DNA of 38,530 bases from contig PKWB01000036.1 of assembly GCA_003131685.1 (NCBI GenBank), forward strand, positions 1 to 38,530. Reading direction: 5' to 3'. Positions 19,570 through 27,918 of this stretch are shown piece by piece (the first letter of the stretch is position 1; each line of letters starts with the position of its first letter). The notes under the pieces were generated by a model. That model was not told the origin of the DNA, searched no databases, and worked only from the letters and a program-made list of their open reading frames with translations. Position numbers and translations under genes: made by a program. Origin of the DNA: Candidatus Dormiibacterota bacterium. GTDB lineage: Bacteria; Chloroflexota; Dormibacteria; Aeolococcales; Aeolococcaceae.

Positions 19570-20412
19570 CTACGGAGCGTAAGCGCTGCCCGCCAGGATG
19601 GTGGCGGCCGGTGCGTCGACCAGCGAAGCGGCACTCGTTCCGGGATGGTGTTGGATGTACTCCTCGGCGATGTGATAGCCGATCGTGAAGCCGGCCCACT
19701 TGGGAACACCATTCCCTCCGTAGAACCACTGCGAATACACCGGCAGCCCACCCTGGGTCAGCAAAGGCTGCGCCTGTTTCCAGAGCGTGTGCTCTTGGAC
19801 GGGTGTAAGTGCTTTGTCCCAGGGGGCGTCGGTTCCGGGGAATGCCTGATGAAAGAAGGCACTCGCCATGCCCTCGCTCACAAGAAACGCACCAAGGGTG
19901 GTGCCGAATCCAGGGCCGGTGAGGGTGCGGACGCTGTGGTGGATTTCGTGGGCCAGCGCCTCGGGAAGCCACACGGCAAGCGTTTCGGAGAACGTGGTCT
20001 GACTACTAGGGTCTAATTGGATCAACACCTGGCCGGTCGTCGGGTCCGTGTACCCGAGCTCACCCGTCTCCGGGGTTACATTTGCGGTCTGCTCAATGAT
20101 GATTACGGTGGAGGGCCCGGGGAGCAGCGCCGCGATGCGTGTTAGAGCCTTGGTCACGTCGCCTATGAGCGAGACGCCGGTGGCATCGGCAGACCGTGTC
20201 ACCCGTGGATCGAATCCAACTTTGAACCTCCCTATGTCTGCGACAGTGAATCTTCCAATACCGACGTAAGAGCACGTCAGTGTCGGCGAGAGCTGGGCAC
20301 AGACCAACGGTTGAGGAGTCGTGCCGTGAGCGGTCGCCGTAGGTGCACCCGAGGCGCACCCGGAAAGCGCCACCGCAAGCAACACATAGGTCTTGAGTTC
20401 CGACAACCCCAC
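19570..20412 (-). CDS. Lipoprotein with zinc-metallopeptidase-like HExxH motif
   Basis: Lipobox LLAVALSGCASG; ALAHEIHHSVR. Start inferred at GTG 20412; frame is open upstream into a GNAT-like fragment. Confidence 0.6.
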   Translation of the reverse strand: MGLSELKTYVLLAVALSGCASGAPTATAHGTTPQPLVCAQLSPTLTCSYVGIGRFTVADIGRFKVGFDPRVTRSADATGVSLIGDVTKALTRIAALLPGPSTVIIIEQTANVTPETGELGYTDPTTGQVLIQLDPSSQTTFSETLAVWLPEALAHEIHHSVRTLTGPGFGTTLGAFLVSEGMASAFFHQAFPGTDAPWDKALTPVQEHTLWKQAQPLLTQGGLPVYSQWFYGGNGVPKWAGFTIGYHIAEEYIQHHPGTSAASLVDAPAATILAGSAYAP

Positions 20413-20604
20413 GCGCTCGGTGAGGCGGGTGCCCAGCCGAGCAATCCAGCCCCTGGCCTCCTCGGCTGACCCCCAACGTGCGAGTCCCGCGTTTCCGGGA
20501 TCGGGCTCAGGCACCGCAGGAACCAACTCAGCCGCGTCTGCGCTATCCAATGCTCGCAGAACGATCCATCCGTCGGTCCGATCGGGATGAGGAAGTTCAA
20601 GCAC
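20413..20604 (-). pseudogene. N-terminal GNAT fragment fused in frame to the lipoprotein gene
   Basis: VLELPHPDRTDGWIVLRALDSADAAELVPAV...EEARGWIARLGTRL resembles the first ~65 aa of RimJ-type GNATs; rest of the domain missing. Confidence 0.5.
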
Positions 20605-20608
20605 ATCG

Positions 20609-20995
20609 CTATGGGGCGACAAGTTCAACCTTGATGCGGTCTGGATCTTCGAAGAACACGGCGTAAGAATCAGGTCCGCCGGCGTGCGGATGCCGGTCCT
20701 CGTAGAGGATGCGAACGCCGCGATCACGCAGGGCTTCAGTGACTTGGTTCACCTGATTGCGATCGTCCGCCGCGAACGCGAGATGGTTCAGACCAATGCG
20801 CCTTCGATGGTAGCCAGCGCCAACGTGCGCATGTGGCGTCTGAACCAGGACAAGATAGAACCCGTTCAGGCGCCAACTCCGCCCTTCAGCCCACGATTGG
20901 AAGGGTTCGTAGCCGAGCAGACGCAGAAGCCAGTCCCAGAAACGCGCCGACCTCGCGAGGTCGGAGACGTAGAGCTCGACGTGGGAAATCATCAC
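20609..20995 (-). CDS. VOC/glyoxalase-family protein
   Basis: ISHVELYVSDLARSARFWDWLLRLLGY, LNHLAFAADD, YAVFFEDPDRIKVELV. Confidence 0.88.
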   Translation of the reverse strand: MMISHVELYVSDLARSARFWDWLLRLLGYEPFQSWAEGRSWRLNGFYLVLVQTPHAHVGAGYHRRRIGLNHLAFAADDRNQVNQVTEALRDRGVRILYEDRHPHAGGPDSYAVFFEDPDRIKVELVAP

Positions 20996-21636
20996 TTGTC
21001 CCTTGGACTACGGCACCGAGCGTGGATCAGAACATGCCCTGTGTCACCCTCCGGAATGAAGCGCTGCCAATCCAACATGAGACCTGCCTGCTGGACCCAC
21101 TCAAGGGTAGTGGGCAGGCTAGTTTGGGACCAATACATATGCGCACCGCCACCCAACCAGTTTTCTTCGGTTCCGGTGCCTGGGCTTGCGCCCACGATGG
21201 CCAAGAGCGGACCTCCTGGACGCAGCCAGCGAGCAATTCGCGACAGGACACCCGGCTGCTCGGCAACGGGCAGGTGGATCAACGCGTACAGGCTAACTAC
21301 AGCATCGAAAGTGCCATCGTCGAAGGAGATGGCTGCCATATCCGACTGGATGAACTCGGCACCCGGCACGAGAGCACGCGCTCGCTCAATCTGGCGCGCT
21401 GAAATATCAACTCCGGTAACCGTAAACCCTCGCGCCGACAGCCAGCGAGCTGCTGGGACCCCGCACCCGCACCCAAGATCTAGTACGTGTCCGCCTGGTG
21501 GCAGGGCGCGCGCGAACTCCGCAAGCCATTCGCCTTGCGAGCCGTCTTCGGCGTCATCTGCTCGGTAGATCTCCGAAATGGCGTCATATCCATCTCGGAC
21601 AACATCTTTGGGATCGCGTGCAATCTCGTCTGTCAT
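20992..21636 (-). CDS. Class I SAM-dependent methyltransferase
   Basis: HVLDLGCGCGVPAARWL, VTGVDISARQIERAR, RWLRPGGPLLAIVG; 4-bp overlap with VOC gene. Confidence 0.88.
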   Translation of the reverse strand: MTDEIARDPKDVVRDGYDAISEIYRADDAEDGSQGEWLAEFARALPPGGHVLDLGCGCGVPAARWLSARGFTVTGVDISARQIERARALVPGAEFIQSDMAAISFDDGTFDAVVSLYALIHLPVAEQPGVLSRIARWLRPGGPLLAIVGASPGTGTEENWLGGGAHMYWSQTSLPTTLEWVQQAGLMLDWQRFIPEGDTGHVLIHARCRSPRDK

Positions 21637-21900
21637 GGAGTAGTCGCAGGCTACGACTGGTGAACGGACAGTGCCACAACGTGAACGAAGGCGCGGTCAT
21701 GCCGCCACCTCGTCGGCGTTGGCGCGTTGTCTGGAGGGTGCGGTTAGCTGCCTTCTGGATGCGCTGCGCCTACCTTGTGACGGCGCGCTGCGCTTCGATC
21801 CCGCCGCCACTCCAGGGGTGGCACGGTACCCGAAGGAACCGGGCCACAGCCGGTCCGGGGTCGGGATTGACGGCGTCGATGCGCAGGAGATAGGATTCAT

Positions 21901-21926
21901 CAATTCACTAGATCTCTACTGAATTG
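21901..21926. promoter_or_regulatory. Candidate GntR/YtrA operator
   Basis: Perfect 7-bp inverted repeat CAATTCA-N12-TGAATTG directly upstream of the GntR-family gene. Confidence 0.65.
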
Positions 21927-21939
21927 AGGTGCAACGCCG

Positions 21940-22335
21940 ATGCTCGACTTGTATCTCGACGTCCGCTCTGGCGTGTCCGTGTATATGCAGATCGTTCATC
22001 AGGTCGAGCGCGCGGTCCGCTGCGGGCTTCTCACGCCAGGTGACCGACTGCCTGCTGCGCGTGAGGTTGTGGCAGCGCTCGCCATCAATCCGAACACCGT
22101 TCTCAAGGCATATGCGGAGCTGGAGAGCGGAGGCTGGGTGACCAGCCGCGCCGGGGTGGGCACCTTCGTGGCTGAAACCGCGCCTCGTGCTGTAGCCGCG
22201 GACGTCCACGACCGTCTTGTGCGCTCGCTCCGGGACTGGCTCTCGGAGGCGAGGAGGGAGGGCCTCGATCAGGGTGCAATCGAAGCGCTGTTCACCCTCA
22301 CCGTGGAGGCGACTGCCAAGGAACGGGTGGCGTAG
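21940..22335 (+). CDS. GntR-family (YtrA-like) regulator
   Basis: VYMQIVHQVERAVRCGLLTPGDRLPAAREVVAALAINPNTVLKAYAELESGGWV. Confidence 0.9.
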   Translation: MLDLYLDVRSGVSVYMQIVHQVERAVRCGLLTPGDRLPAAREVVAALAINPNTVLKAYAELESGGWVTSRAGVGTFVAETAPRAVAADVHDRLVRSLRDWLSEARREGLDQGAIEALFTLTVEATAKERVA

Positions 22336-23216
22336 TGGCGATCGCTTTGGAGGCGTCTGGCCTCGGTAAGCGGTATGGCTCAACCTGGGCGGTCCGAGAT
22401 CTCTGCATCTCCATACCCGCCGGCCGGGTCGTCGCCTTGGTCGGCCCTAACGGGGCTGGGAAGACTACCTTTCTCCAGCTTGCCATCGGCCTCCTCACAC
22501 CCGACACCGGCGACCCCCAGGTCTTCGGCTGGTCGCCGAGGGACAACCCAACCCTGGTGCTGGCCCGGGTGGGTTTCCTGGCGCAGGAACGGCCGCTGTA
22601 TATGGGTTTCACGGTCGCCGAGACATTGCGGATGGGCCGTGAGCTGAACCCGAAGTGGGACCTGGCGCTGGCTGAGGCACGCATGCGTCGCCTCGAAATA
22701 CCTCTGAATCGTCGCGTTGGCAAGCTCTCCGGCGGCCAGCAGGCGCAGGTCGCTTTAGCGCTGGCGCTGGGCAAGCGTCCAGAGCTCCTGCTGCTGGACG
22801 AACCCGTGGCAAATCTGGACCCGCTCGCCCGTCGGCAGTTTCTCGCGGAACTGATGGAGTCCGTCGCTGCCGAAGGCCTGACCGTCGTCCTCTCCTCCCA
22901 TCTCATAGCTGATCTCGAGCGCCTGGCAGACCATCTCGTGATTCTCGCGGGCGGACGTCTCCAGGTAGCCGGGGATCTGGAGCCGCTGCTGGAGGACCAC
23001 CGTTGGTTGGTCGGGCCCACGGAGGAGATCGGTCGGGTTGGGGGCACCGTCGTTCAGGCTGGCACCGGCGAGCGGCAGTGCCGGATGCTTGTGCGCGGCC
23101 CGGCTGTCCCACGCGGGTGGACGGCGGCGCCGGTGACCCTCGAAGACTTGGTCCTCGCGTACCTTGGCAATCCGGATGTAAGTGCTCTCGCGCAGCCCGA
23201 GGCTGTCCCGGCGTGA
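22335..23216 (+). CDS. ABC transporter ATPase
   Basis: GPNGAGKTTFLQ, LSGGQQAQVALALALG, LLLDEPVANLDPLARR. Confidence 0.93.
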   Translation: MAIALEASGLGKRYGSTWAVRDLCISIPAGRVVALVGPNGAGKTTFLQLAIGLLTPDTGDPQVFGWSPRDNPTLVLARVGFLAQERPLYMGFTVAETLRMGRELNPKWDLALAEARMRRLEIPLNRRVGKLSGGQQAQVALALALGKRPELLLLDEPVANLDPLARRQFLAELMESVAAEGLTVVLSSHLIADLERLADHLVILAGGRLQVAGDLEPLLEDHRWLVGPTEEIGRVGGTVVQAGTGERQCRMLVRGPAVPRGWTAAPVTLEDLVLAYLGNPDVSALAQPEAVPA

Positions 23217-24058
23217 CGGTGTTGTCGGGCGCGACGTGGCTTGCCTGGCGAAACAATCGTCAGGCGGCGGTGATCGGCGGCGTTCTTGCCTTCGGCGTCG
23301 CCGCGGCGCTGGTGGTGGTGGCGATCCTGGAGATCGCCCAGCCGACAGCATTGGTGCACACCATGAGTACCGCCTTCCAGCCGCTCTTGATCGGCGCTCC
23401 GGCGGCGGCCGGGGTATTCATGGGCGCTCCCCTTCTGTCCGCCGACTTCGAACGCGGCACCCACCGCCTGACGTGGACGCAAGGAATGACACGCCGACAC
23501 TGGGCGGCCGCCAACCTCTCGCTCCTGATAGCACTCTCTGCGCTCGCTGCTGCGGTCATGTCGGTTGGCGCTCAGATATGGATCGTGCACCTGCCGAATA
23601 CCTTCGACTCGACGTGGGGAATGTACGACCTCCAAGCGCCGGTCTTCTTCTCATACGTGCTGTTCGCGATGGCCCTGGGCGCCGCCGCCGGAGCCGCGCT
23701 CCGCCGCACTGTTCCGGCGATGGCTGTCACGTTAGGGATCTTCATCGCTGTCCGGGTTGCCTTTGCCGAGCTGGCGAGACCGCACCTGCTGCCAACGATT
23801 ACCCGGGTGGTCGTCAGCGGCACGGGCAACAACTCCGTTGTGCCGCCGGGTGCCGGCTACCTTGATGCGACCTTCCTCGATACGCAGCTGAATCCACTGC
23901 CGCCGGGCAGCCCCATCGGCGCCAATACTCCGATCAGCCTCGTCTACCAGCCAGTCAGTCACTTTTGGCCGATGCAGGGGATCGAAGCCGGGATCTTCGT
24001 GGTCCTGGCGCTAGCACTCTTGGTGGCCGCTCTCAGGTTCGCAACCCGCGACGCCTGA
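23213..24058 (+). CDS. ABC transporter permease
   Basis: GTG start overlapping the ATPase stop (GTGA); multiple TM helices (VLSGATWLAWRNNRQAAVIGGVLAFGVAAALVVVAILEIA...). Confidence 0.8.
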   Translation: MTVLSGATWLAWRNNRQAAVIGGVLAFGVAAALVVVAILEIAQPTALVHTMSTAFQPLLIGAPAAAGVFMGAPLLSADFERGTHRLTWTQGMTRRHWAAANLSLLIALSALAAAVMSVGAQIWIVHLPNTFDSTWGMYDLQAPVFFSYVLFAMALGAAAGAALRRTVPAMAVTLGIFIAVRVAFAELARPHLLPTITRVVVSGTGNNSVVPPGAGYLDATFLDTQLNPLPPGSPIGANTPISLVYQPVSHFWPMQGIEAGIFVVLALALLVAALRFATRDA

Positions 24059-24062
24059 GTAT

Positions 24063-24082
24063 TCCCGCAACATTCAGCGGGA
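24063..24082 (+). terminator. Candidate hairpin after ABC permease
   Basis: TCCCGC-aacattca-GCGGGA just after the stop codon; no long U tract. Confidence 0.4.
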
Positions 24083-24225
24083 GGTGTTTACGCGTGACGA
24101 ATGTGGCGTCCTAGACTAGGTCAGTCACTCCTTGCCTGCGGGTGTCTCGCCGTGTCCACCATCGCGAGGGAACTGGTCAAACGGGCGCTCGCGGTACGCC
24201 CCGAATTCGAATCCGTACCCGCGCC

Positions 24226-24270
24226 CTCGCACGGCAGAGGTCAGGGGTTCGAATCCCCTCCGCTCCACCA
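24226..24270 (+). tRNA. Truncated tRNA-Ala 3' fragment (anticodon loop to CCA); probable attachment-site remnant
   Basis: CTCGCAC GGCAG AGGTC AGGGG-TTCGAAT-CCCCT CCGCTCC A CCA; GCTCCACCA and U70 typical of tRNA-Ala; no D-arm or 5' acceptor (GGGGCGG/GGAGCGG) upstream. Confidence 0.82.
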
Positions 24271-24291
24271 CCGGCTTCCTGGAGCCGGTTT
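24271..24291 (+). terminator. Hairpin downstream of tRNA fragment
   Basis: CCGGCT-TCCTGG-AGCCGG followed by TTT. Confidence 0.55.
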
Positions 24292-24366
24292 CGAATTCGA
24301 TTCTCAGCATGGACGCGCGCCATCGCGCTGCTCACTCGGTTCCTCCACGGTAGACTTGAAACAGAC

Positions 24367-24440
24367 GGCGATGGAGCTCGCCGAAACCGCCTTCGTGACT
24401 GATGGCTCCTGTTCACGGCCCTAGCTGGGAGAACAGGAGC
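24367..24440 (+). ncRNA. Fluoride (crcB-type) riboswitch upstream of the MutS-like pair
   Basis: GGCGATGGAGCTCGCC-GAAACCGCC...CTGATGGCTCC; 10-bp hairpin GCTCCTGTTC/GAACAGGAGC sequesters AGGAG; loop GGAGC complementary to GCTCC; -10-like TAGACT at 24351. Confidence 0.9.
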
Positions 24441-24445
24441 ACGCC

Positions 24446-26074
24446 ATGGCAGACGGAACATCCCAGGACCCCGACCTGCTCGGCGGCCAACCGGGCAGCG
24501 CCAGCGGCGAACCGCCTTCGACGTCAGCGCCGCCCGCTCCTCACTTCACGAGCCTGCTGTTTGACGAGTCGTCGGGGAAGGCGGCTGTCCGACGCGAAGA
24601 TCGCTCATCCGCATCTGACCTGAACCTCGACCAGATCGTCAAGACCGTCACCGGAGTCCGGGAGGAGCGCGATTTCATCGCGGCCCTTCTTTACCAGCAG
24701 CTCGGCGACATCGATACTGTGCACTACCGCCACGAAGTCTATCGAGACTTGGAAGACCAGTCGCTCCTCGAACGGATTCAGCAATTTGCTGACCTGATGA
24801 GCAAGGTGCGCAGCCACCTGGGACAGGTCGAGAAGATGCAGTATCTTCATCAACGCGAGGGGTGGTTCCTGGACGCAGCCTCTATCTACTGTGATGCCGT
24901 CCGCGCCCTGGCGGATGGTCTGAGTTCTGCGCGACTCGATTCCCGCGCCCTTCGTGCTTTCAGCGCGTTCCTGACGGGTTATGTCGCGTCCGCGACATTC
25001 GAATCTCTCGTTGCCGATACGAGAGATCGGCAGGATGCGCTTGCTCAGATCCGCTATTGCATCCGCATCCGGGGCGGAAGAGTCGACGTGAGCCGCTACG
25101 AGGACCAAGCCGACTACAGCGCTGAGGTGCTGAAGACGTTCGAGCGATTCAAGCAGGGTGCCGTCAAAGACTACCGACTCAACTACCGCACGTGGCCGGG
25201 CATGAACCACGTCGGGGCACAGATCCTTCAGCTGGTGGCGCGGCTGTTCCCTGACGAGTTCTCGGCATTGGATGACTACTGTCGCCAGCACGCCGAGTTC
25301 CTGCACGAGACCGTCCGGCGCTTCGAGCGTGAGCTCCAGTTTTATCTCGCCTATCTCGATTACATCGGCCCGCTCCGAGCAGCCGGACTCAGCTTCTGCT
25401 ATCCGGATGTGACCGCGGCCTCGAAAGAGATTTTCGCCAACGACACCTTCGACCTGGCGCTCGCCAAGAAACTGGTCTCGGAGGGCAAGCCTATCGTGCG
25501 TAACGATTTCCGCATGGAGGGTCCCGAGCGCATCTTCGTGGTCTCCGGGCCGAACCAGGGAGGCAAGACGACGTTTGCCCGAGCGTTCGGTCAGCTCCAC
25601 CACCTGGCCAGCGTTGGCTGCCCCGTTGCCGGCACTGCCGCTCGTCTTTTCCTCTTCGACCGGCTCTTCGTCCATTTCGAGAGGAAGGAGGATCTCACGA
25701 ACATGCGCGGCAAGCTGGAGGACGACCTCGTGAGGATCCGAAAGGTACTGCAGGCGGCAACGTCCAACAGCATCGTCGTCATGAACGAGATCTTCACGTC
25801 GACGACGCTGAGCGACGCTCGCTTCCTGGGCAAGAAGGTGATGGAGAAGGTCATCCAGCTCGATGTGCTGTGCGTCTACGTGACATTCGTCGACGAGCTG
25901 GCGTCCCTCGGCGAGTCAGTCGTCAGCTTGGTAAGTACGATCGTTCCAGAGAACCCAGCCCAGCGCACCTACAAGGTGGTCAGGGGACCCGCCGACGGGC
26001 TCGCTTATGCGCTGGCTATCGCTGAGAAGCACAACGTCACTTACGAGCGTTTGCGGGCACGGCTGAGCGCATGA
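24446..26074 (+). CDS. MutS-family ATPase without mismatch-recognition domain (first of tandem pair)
   Basis: VVSGPNQGGKTTFARAFGQLHHLASVGCPV; SIVVMNEIFTSTTLSDARFLG. Confidence 0.88.
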   Translation: MADGTSQDPDLLGGQPGSASGEPPSTSAPPAPHFTSLLFDESSGKAAVRREDRSSASDLNLDQIVKTVTGVREERDFIAALLYQQLGDIDTVHYRHEVYRDLEDQSLLERIQQFADLMSKVRSHLGQVEKMQYLHQREGWFLDAASIYCDAVRALADGLSSARLDSRALRAFSAFLTGYVASATFESLVADTRDRQDALAQIRYCIRIRGGRVDVSRYEDQADYSAEVLKTFERFKQGAVKDYRLNYRTWPGMNHVGAQILQLVARLFPDEFSALDDYCRQHAEFLHETVRRFERELQFYLAYLDYIGPLRAAGLSFCYPDVTAASKEIFANDTFDLALAKKLVSEGKPIVRNDFRMEGPERIFVVSGPNQGGKTTFARAFGQLHHLASVGCPVAGTAARLFLFDRLFVHFERKEDLTNMRGKLEDDLVRIRKVLQAATSNSIVVMNEIFTSTTLSDARFLGKKVMEKVIQLDVLCVYVTFVDELASLGESVVSLVSTIVPENPAQRTYKVVRGPADGLAYALAIAEKHNVTYERLRARLSA

Positions 26075-27657
26075 AAGCCTATCTCCTCCACCAGGAGCAA
26101 GACTTCAACTTCGTCGCTGACCTGCCCCCCAATCACGACGACCTGATTCAGGACCTGGAACTGACGACGCTGCTCGAGGCGATGGCCCTCGGCGACAAGT
26201 TCCTCTACGAGGTGTCAGCGAGAGTCGTCCTGGCAAGCCTCGGCGACCCGGAAGCCATCCTCTACCGCCAGCGAGTCCTCGCGGACTGCATCGCTGAGCC
26301 GGAGATCATCAGAGAGATGTACGCCATCGCCGTGGGCGCGCTCGAGGACAAGCGAGGAATCTGGGGGTACGGCTCCCAAAGCCCTTCGCTGATCCTCTCT
26401 GCCGCGGTCCGCCAGCTCGAGGCCGCCGTCATCCGGCTCAAACAACTGCGAAAGATAGCCGACGACCGCGCGGAGAGGTTCCACTCCGCCGGCTTGACGA
26501 CGCTCTTTCGCACTCTGCAGCGTGAATTGGACGACGAGTACTTCATGACGATGGGCTACCACCTGAAGCAGCTCCGCTTCCGCAATGGGGAGCTGCTCAG
26601 TGCGGAACTCGATCGGGACAACAGTGGGATCGGCTTCGTGCTCCGCTCATCTGGCAGCGTGAAACGGAACTGGAAGGAACGCCTGGGAATGGGCTCTCGT
26701 TCCTCGTACTCGTTTACCATCCCGCCGCGTGACGACGCGGGTGCCAACGCCCTGTCAGATCTCACCAGTCGAGGGATCAACCTCGTCGCCAACGCGGCGG
26801 CCCAGTCCGCAGACCACATTTGGAGCTACTTCACGATGCTCCGCGGGGAGTTGGGCTTCTACGTAAGCTGTCTCAACCTTTGCAACCGGCTCGCAGTCAA
26901 GGAGGTGCCGATCTCGTTTCCCGCACCGTCATCGTGGTCCCAGCGCGTGCTTTCGTTCTCCGGCTTGCGCGATATCTGCCTCGCGCTGCGTGCGGAGCAG
27001 CGGGTCGTTGGAAACGACATCGAGGCGAACGGAAAATCGCTGATCATCATCACCGGCGCGAACTCCGGAGGAAAGTCGACGTTCCTGCGCAGCGTCGGTC
27101 TGGCTCAGCTCATGATGCAGTGCGGCATGTTCGTGGCCGCGGAGGCCTATTCCGCGAGGGTGTGTGGCGGAGTCTTCACGCACTTCATCAGAGAAGAGGA
27201 CTCCACCATGACCAGCGGGCGACTCGATGAGGAGCTGAGCCGCATGAGCTCGATCGCGGATCAAATCCGTTCCCATTGCCTCATGCTCTTCAACGAGTCC
27301 TTCGCCGCTACCAACGAGCGCGAGGGATCCGAAATCGGGCGCCAAGTTGTCCGTGCGCTGCTGGAGGCTGAGATTACGGTGTTCTTCGTCACCCATCAGT
27401 TCGATTTTGCGAACGGATTCCACAGCCAGCGCGCAGAGTCCACCCTCTTCCTGAGAGCCGAGCGACAATCCGAGGGCCAGCGCCGCTACAAGCTCGCGGT
27501 AGCCGAGCCACTTCCGACGAGCTTTGGCGAAGATGTCTACTACCAGCTCGGCGGGTGGCTGGACAGCGACGAGGACCCCGACTCGCCCTCGGGGAGCGCG
27601 AGGGAGGCCTCGGCCAGCAACCTCGACACCAGCGGTCGCGTCCGACAGGCTGAATAA
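26071..27657 (+). CDS. MutS-family ATPase without mismatch-recognition domain (second of tandem pair)
   Basis: IITGANSGGKSTFLRSVGLAQLMMQCGMFV; LMLFNESFAATNEREGSEIG; overlaps first gene by 4 bp. Confidence 0.88.
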   Translation: MKAYLLHQEQDFNFVADLPPNHDDLIQDLELTTLLEAMALGDKFLYEVSARVVLASLGDPEAILYRQRVLADCIAEPEIIREMYAIAVGALEDKRGIWGYGSQSPSLILSAAVRQLEAAVIRLKQLRKIADDRAERFHSAGLTTLFRTLQRELDDEYFMTMGYHLKQLRFRNGELLSAELDRDNSGIGFVLRSSGSVKRNWKERLGMGSRSSYSFTIPPRDDAGANALSDLTSRGINLVANAAAQSADHIWSYFTMLRGELGFYVSCLNLCNRLAVKEVPISFPAPSSWSQRVLSFSGLRDICLALRAEQRVVGNDIEANGKSLIIITGANSGGKSTFLRSVGLAQLMMQCGMFVAAEAYSARVCGGVFTHFIREEDSTMTSGRLDEELSRMSSIADQIRSHCLMLFNESFAATNEREGSEIGRQVVRALLEAEITVFFVTHQFDFANGFHSQRAESTLFLRAERQSEGQRRYKLAVAEPLPTSFGEDVYYQLGGWLDSDEDPDSPSGSAREASASNLDTSGRVRQAE

Positions 27658-27792
27658 CAGCATTACGCTGCCTCGGACGACATCGCTCCGACCCTGTCTC
27701 TCGAGCGCTAGAACGCATCTGACGTGACGAGATGATTCTCAACCGAATCGACCGAGGCGTCGGATCCGATGTTCAGTGGTAGAGTCCCGGCT

Positions 27793-27877
27793 GGCGATGG
27801 GGCTCGCCACGGCACCGTGGGTGCCGGAAACGCGCTGAGCTAATAGCCCCTGACCACCATTAATGTGGAGGTTAGGG
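27793..27877 (+). ncRNA. Fluoride (crcB-type) riboswitch upstream of the hydrogenase-4/Ehr-like operon, with an extra internal hairpin
   Basis: GGCGATGGGGCTCGCC ... AAACGCGCTGAGCTAATAGCCCCTGACC; GGGGC loop complementary to GCCCC; hairpin CCTGACCACCA/TGGAGGTTAGG buries GGAGG; inserted stem CGGCACC-gtg-GGTGCCG; -10-like TAGAGT at 27780. Confidence 0.82.
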
Positions 27878-27918
27878 TGCCCGTCGCCATCGCAGTTGGA
27901 CGACCAGCCGGATGCTAG
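27877..27918 (+). CDS. Candidate 13-codon leader ORF overlapping the start of the HyfC-like gene
   Basis: GGAGG-5 nt-GTG; encodes MPVAIAVGRPAGC, stop TAG at 27916 just after ATG 27912. Confidence 0.45.
   Translation: MPVAIAVGRPAGC

Noticed and set aside
24101-24424. ORF with ...GQGFESPPLHH... across the tRNA fragment
   Set aside because: Typical spurious translation of a tRNA T-arm; overlaps riboswitch too.
24405-24440. First read as a stand-alone SD-occluding hairpin or RNA thermometer
   Set aside because: It is the expression-platform hairpin of the upstream fluoride aptamer, so reassigned.
24605-25675. 356-aa minus-strand ORF opposite the first MutS-like gene
   Set aside because: Shadow ORF; coding strand carries Walker A/B motifs.
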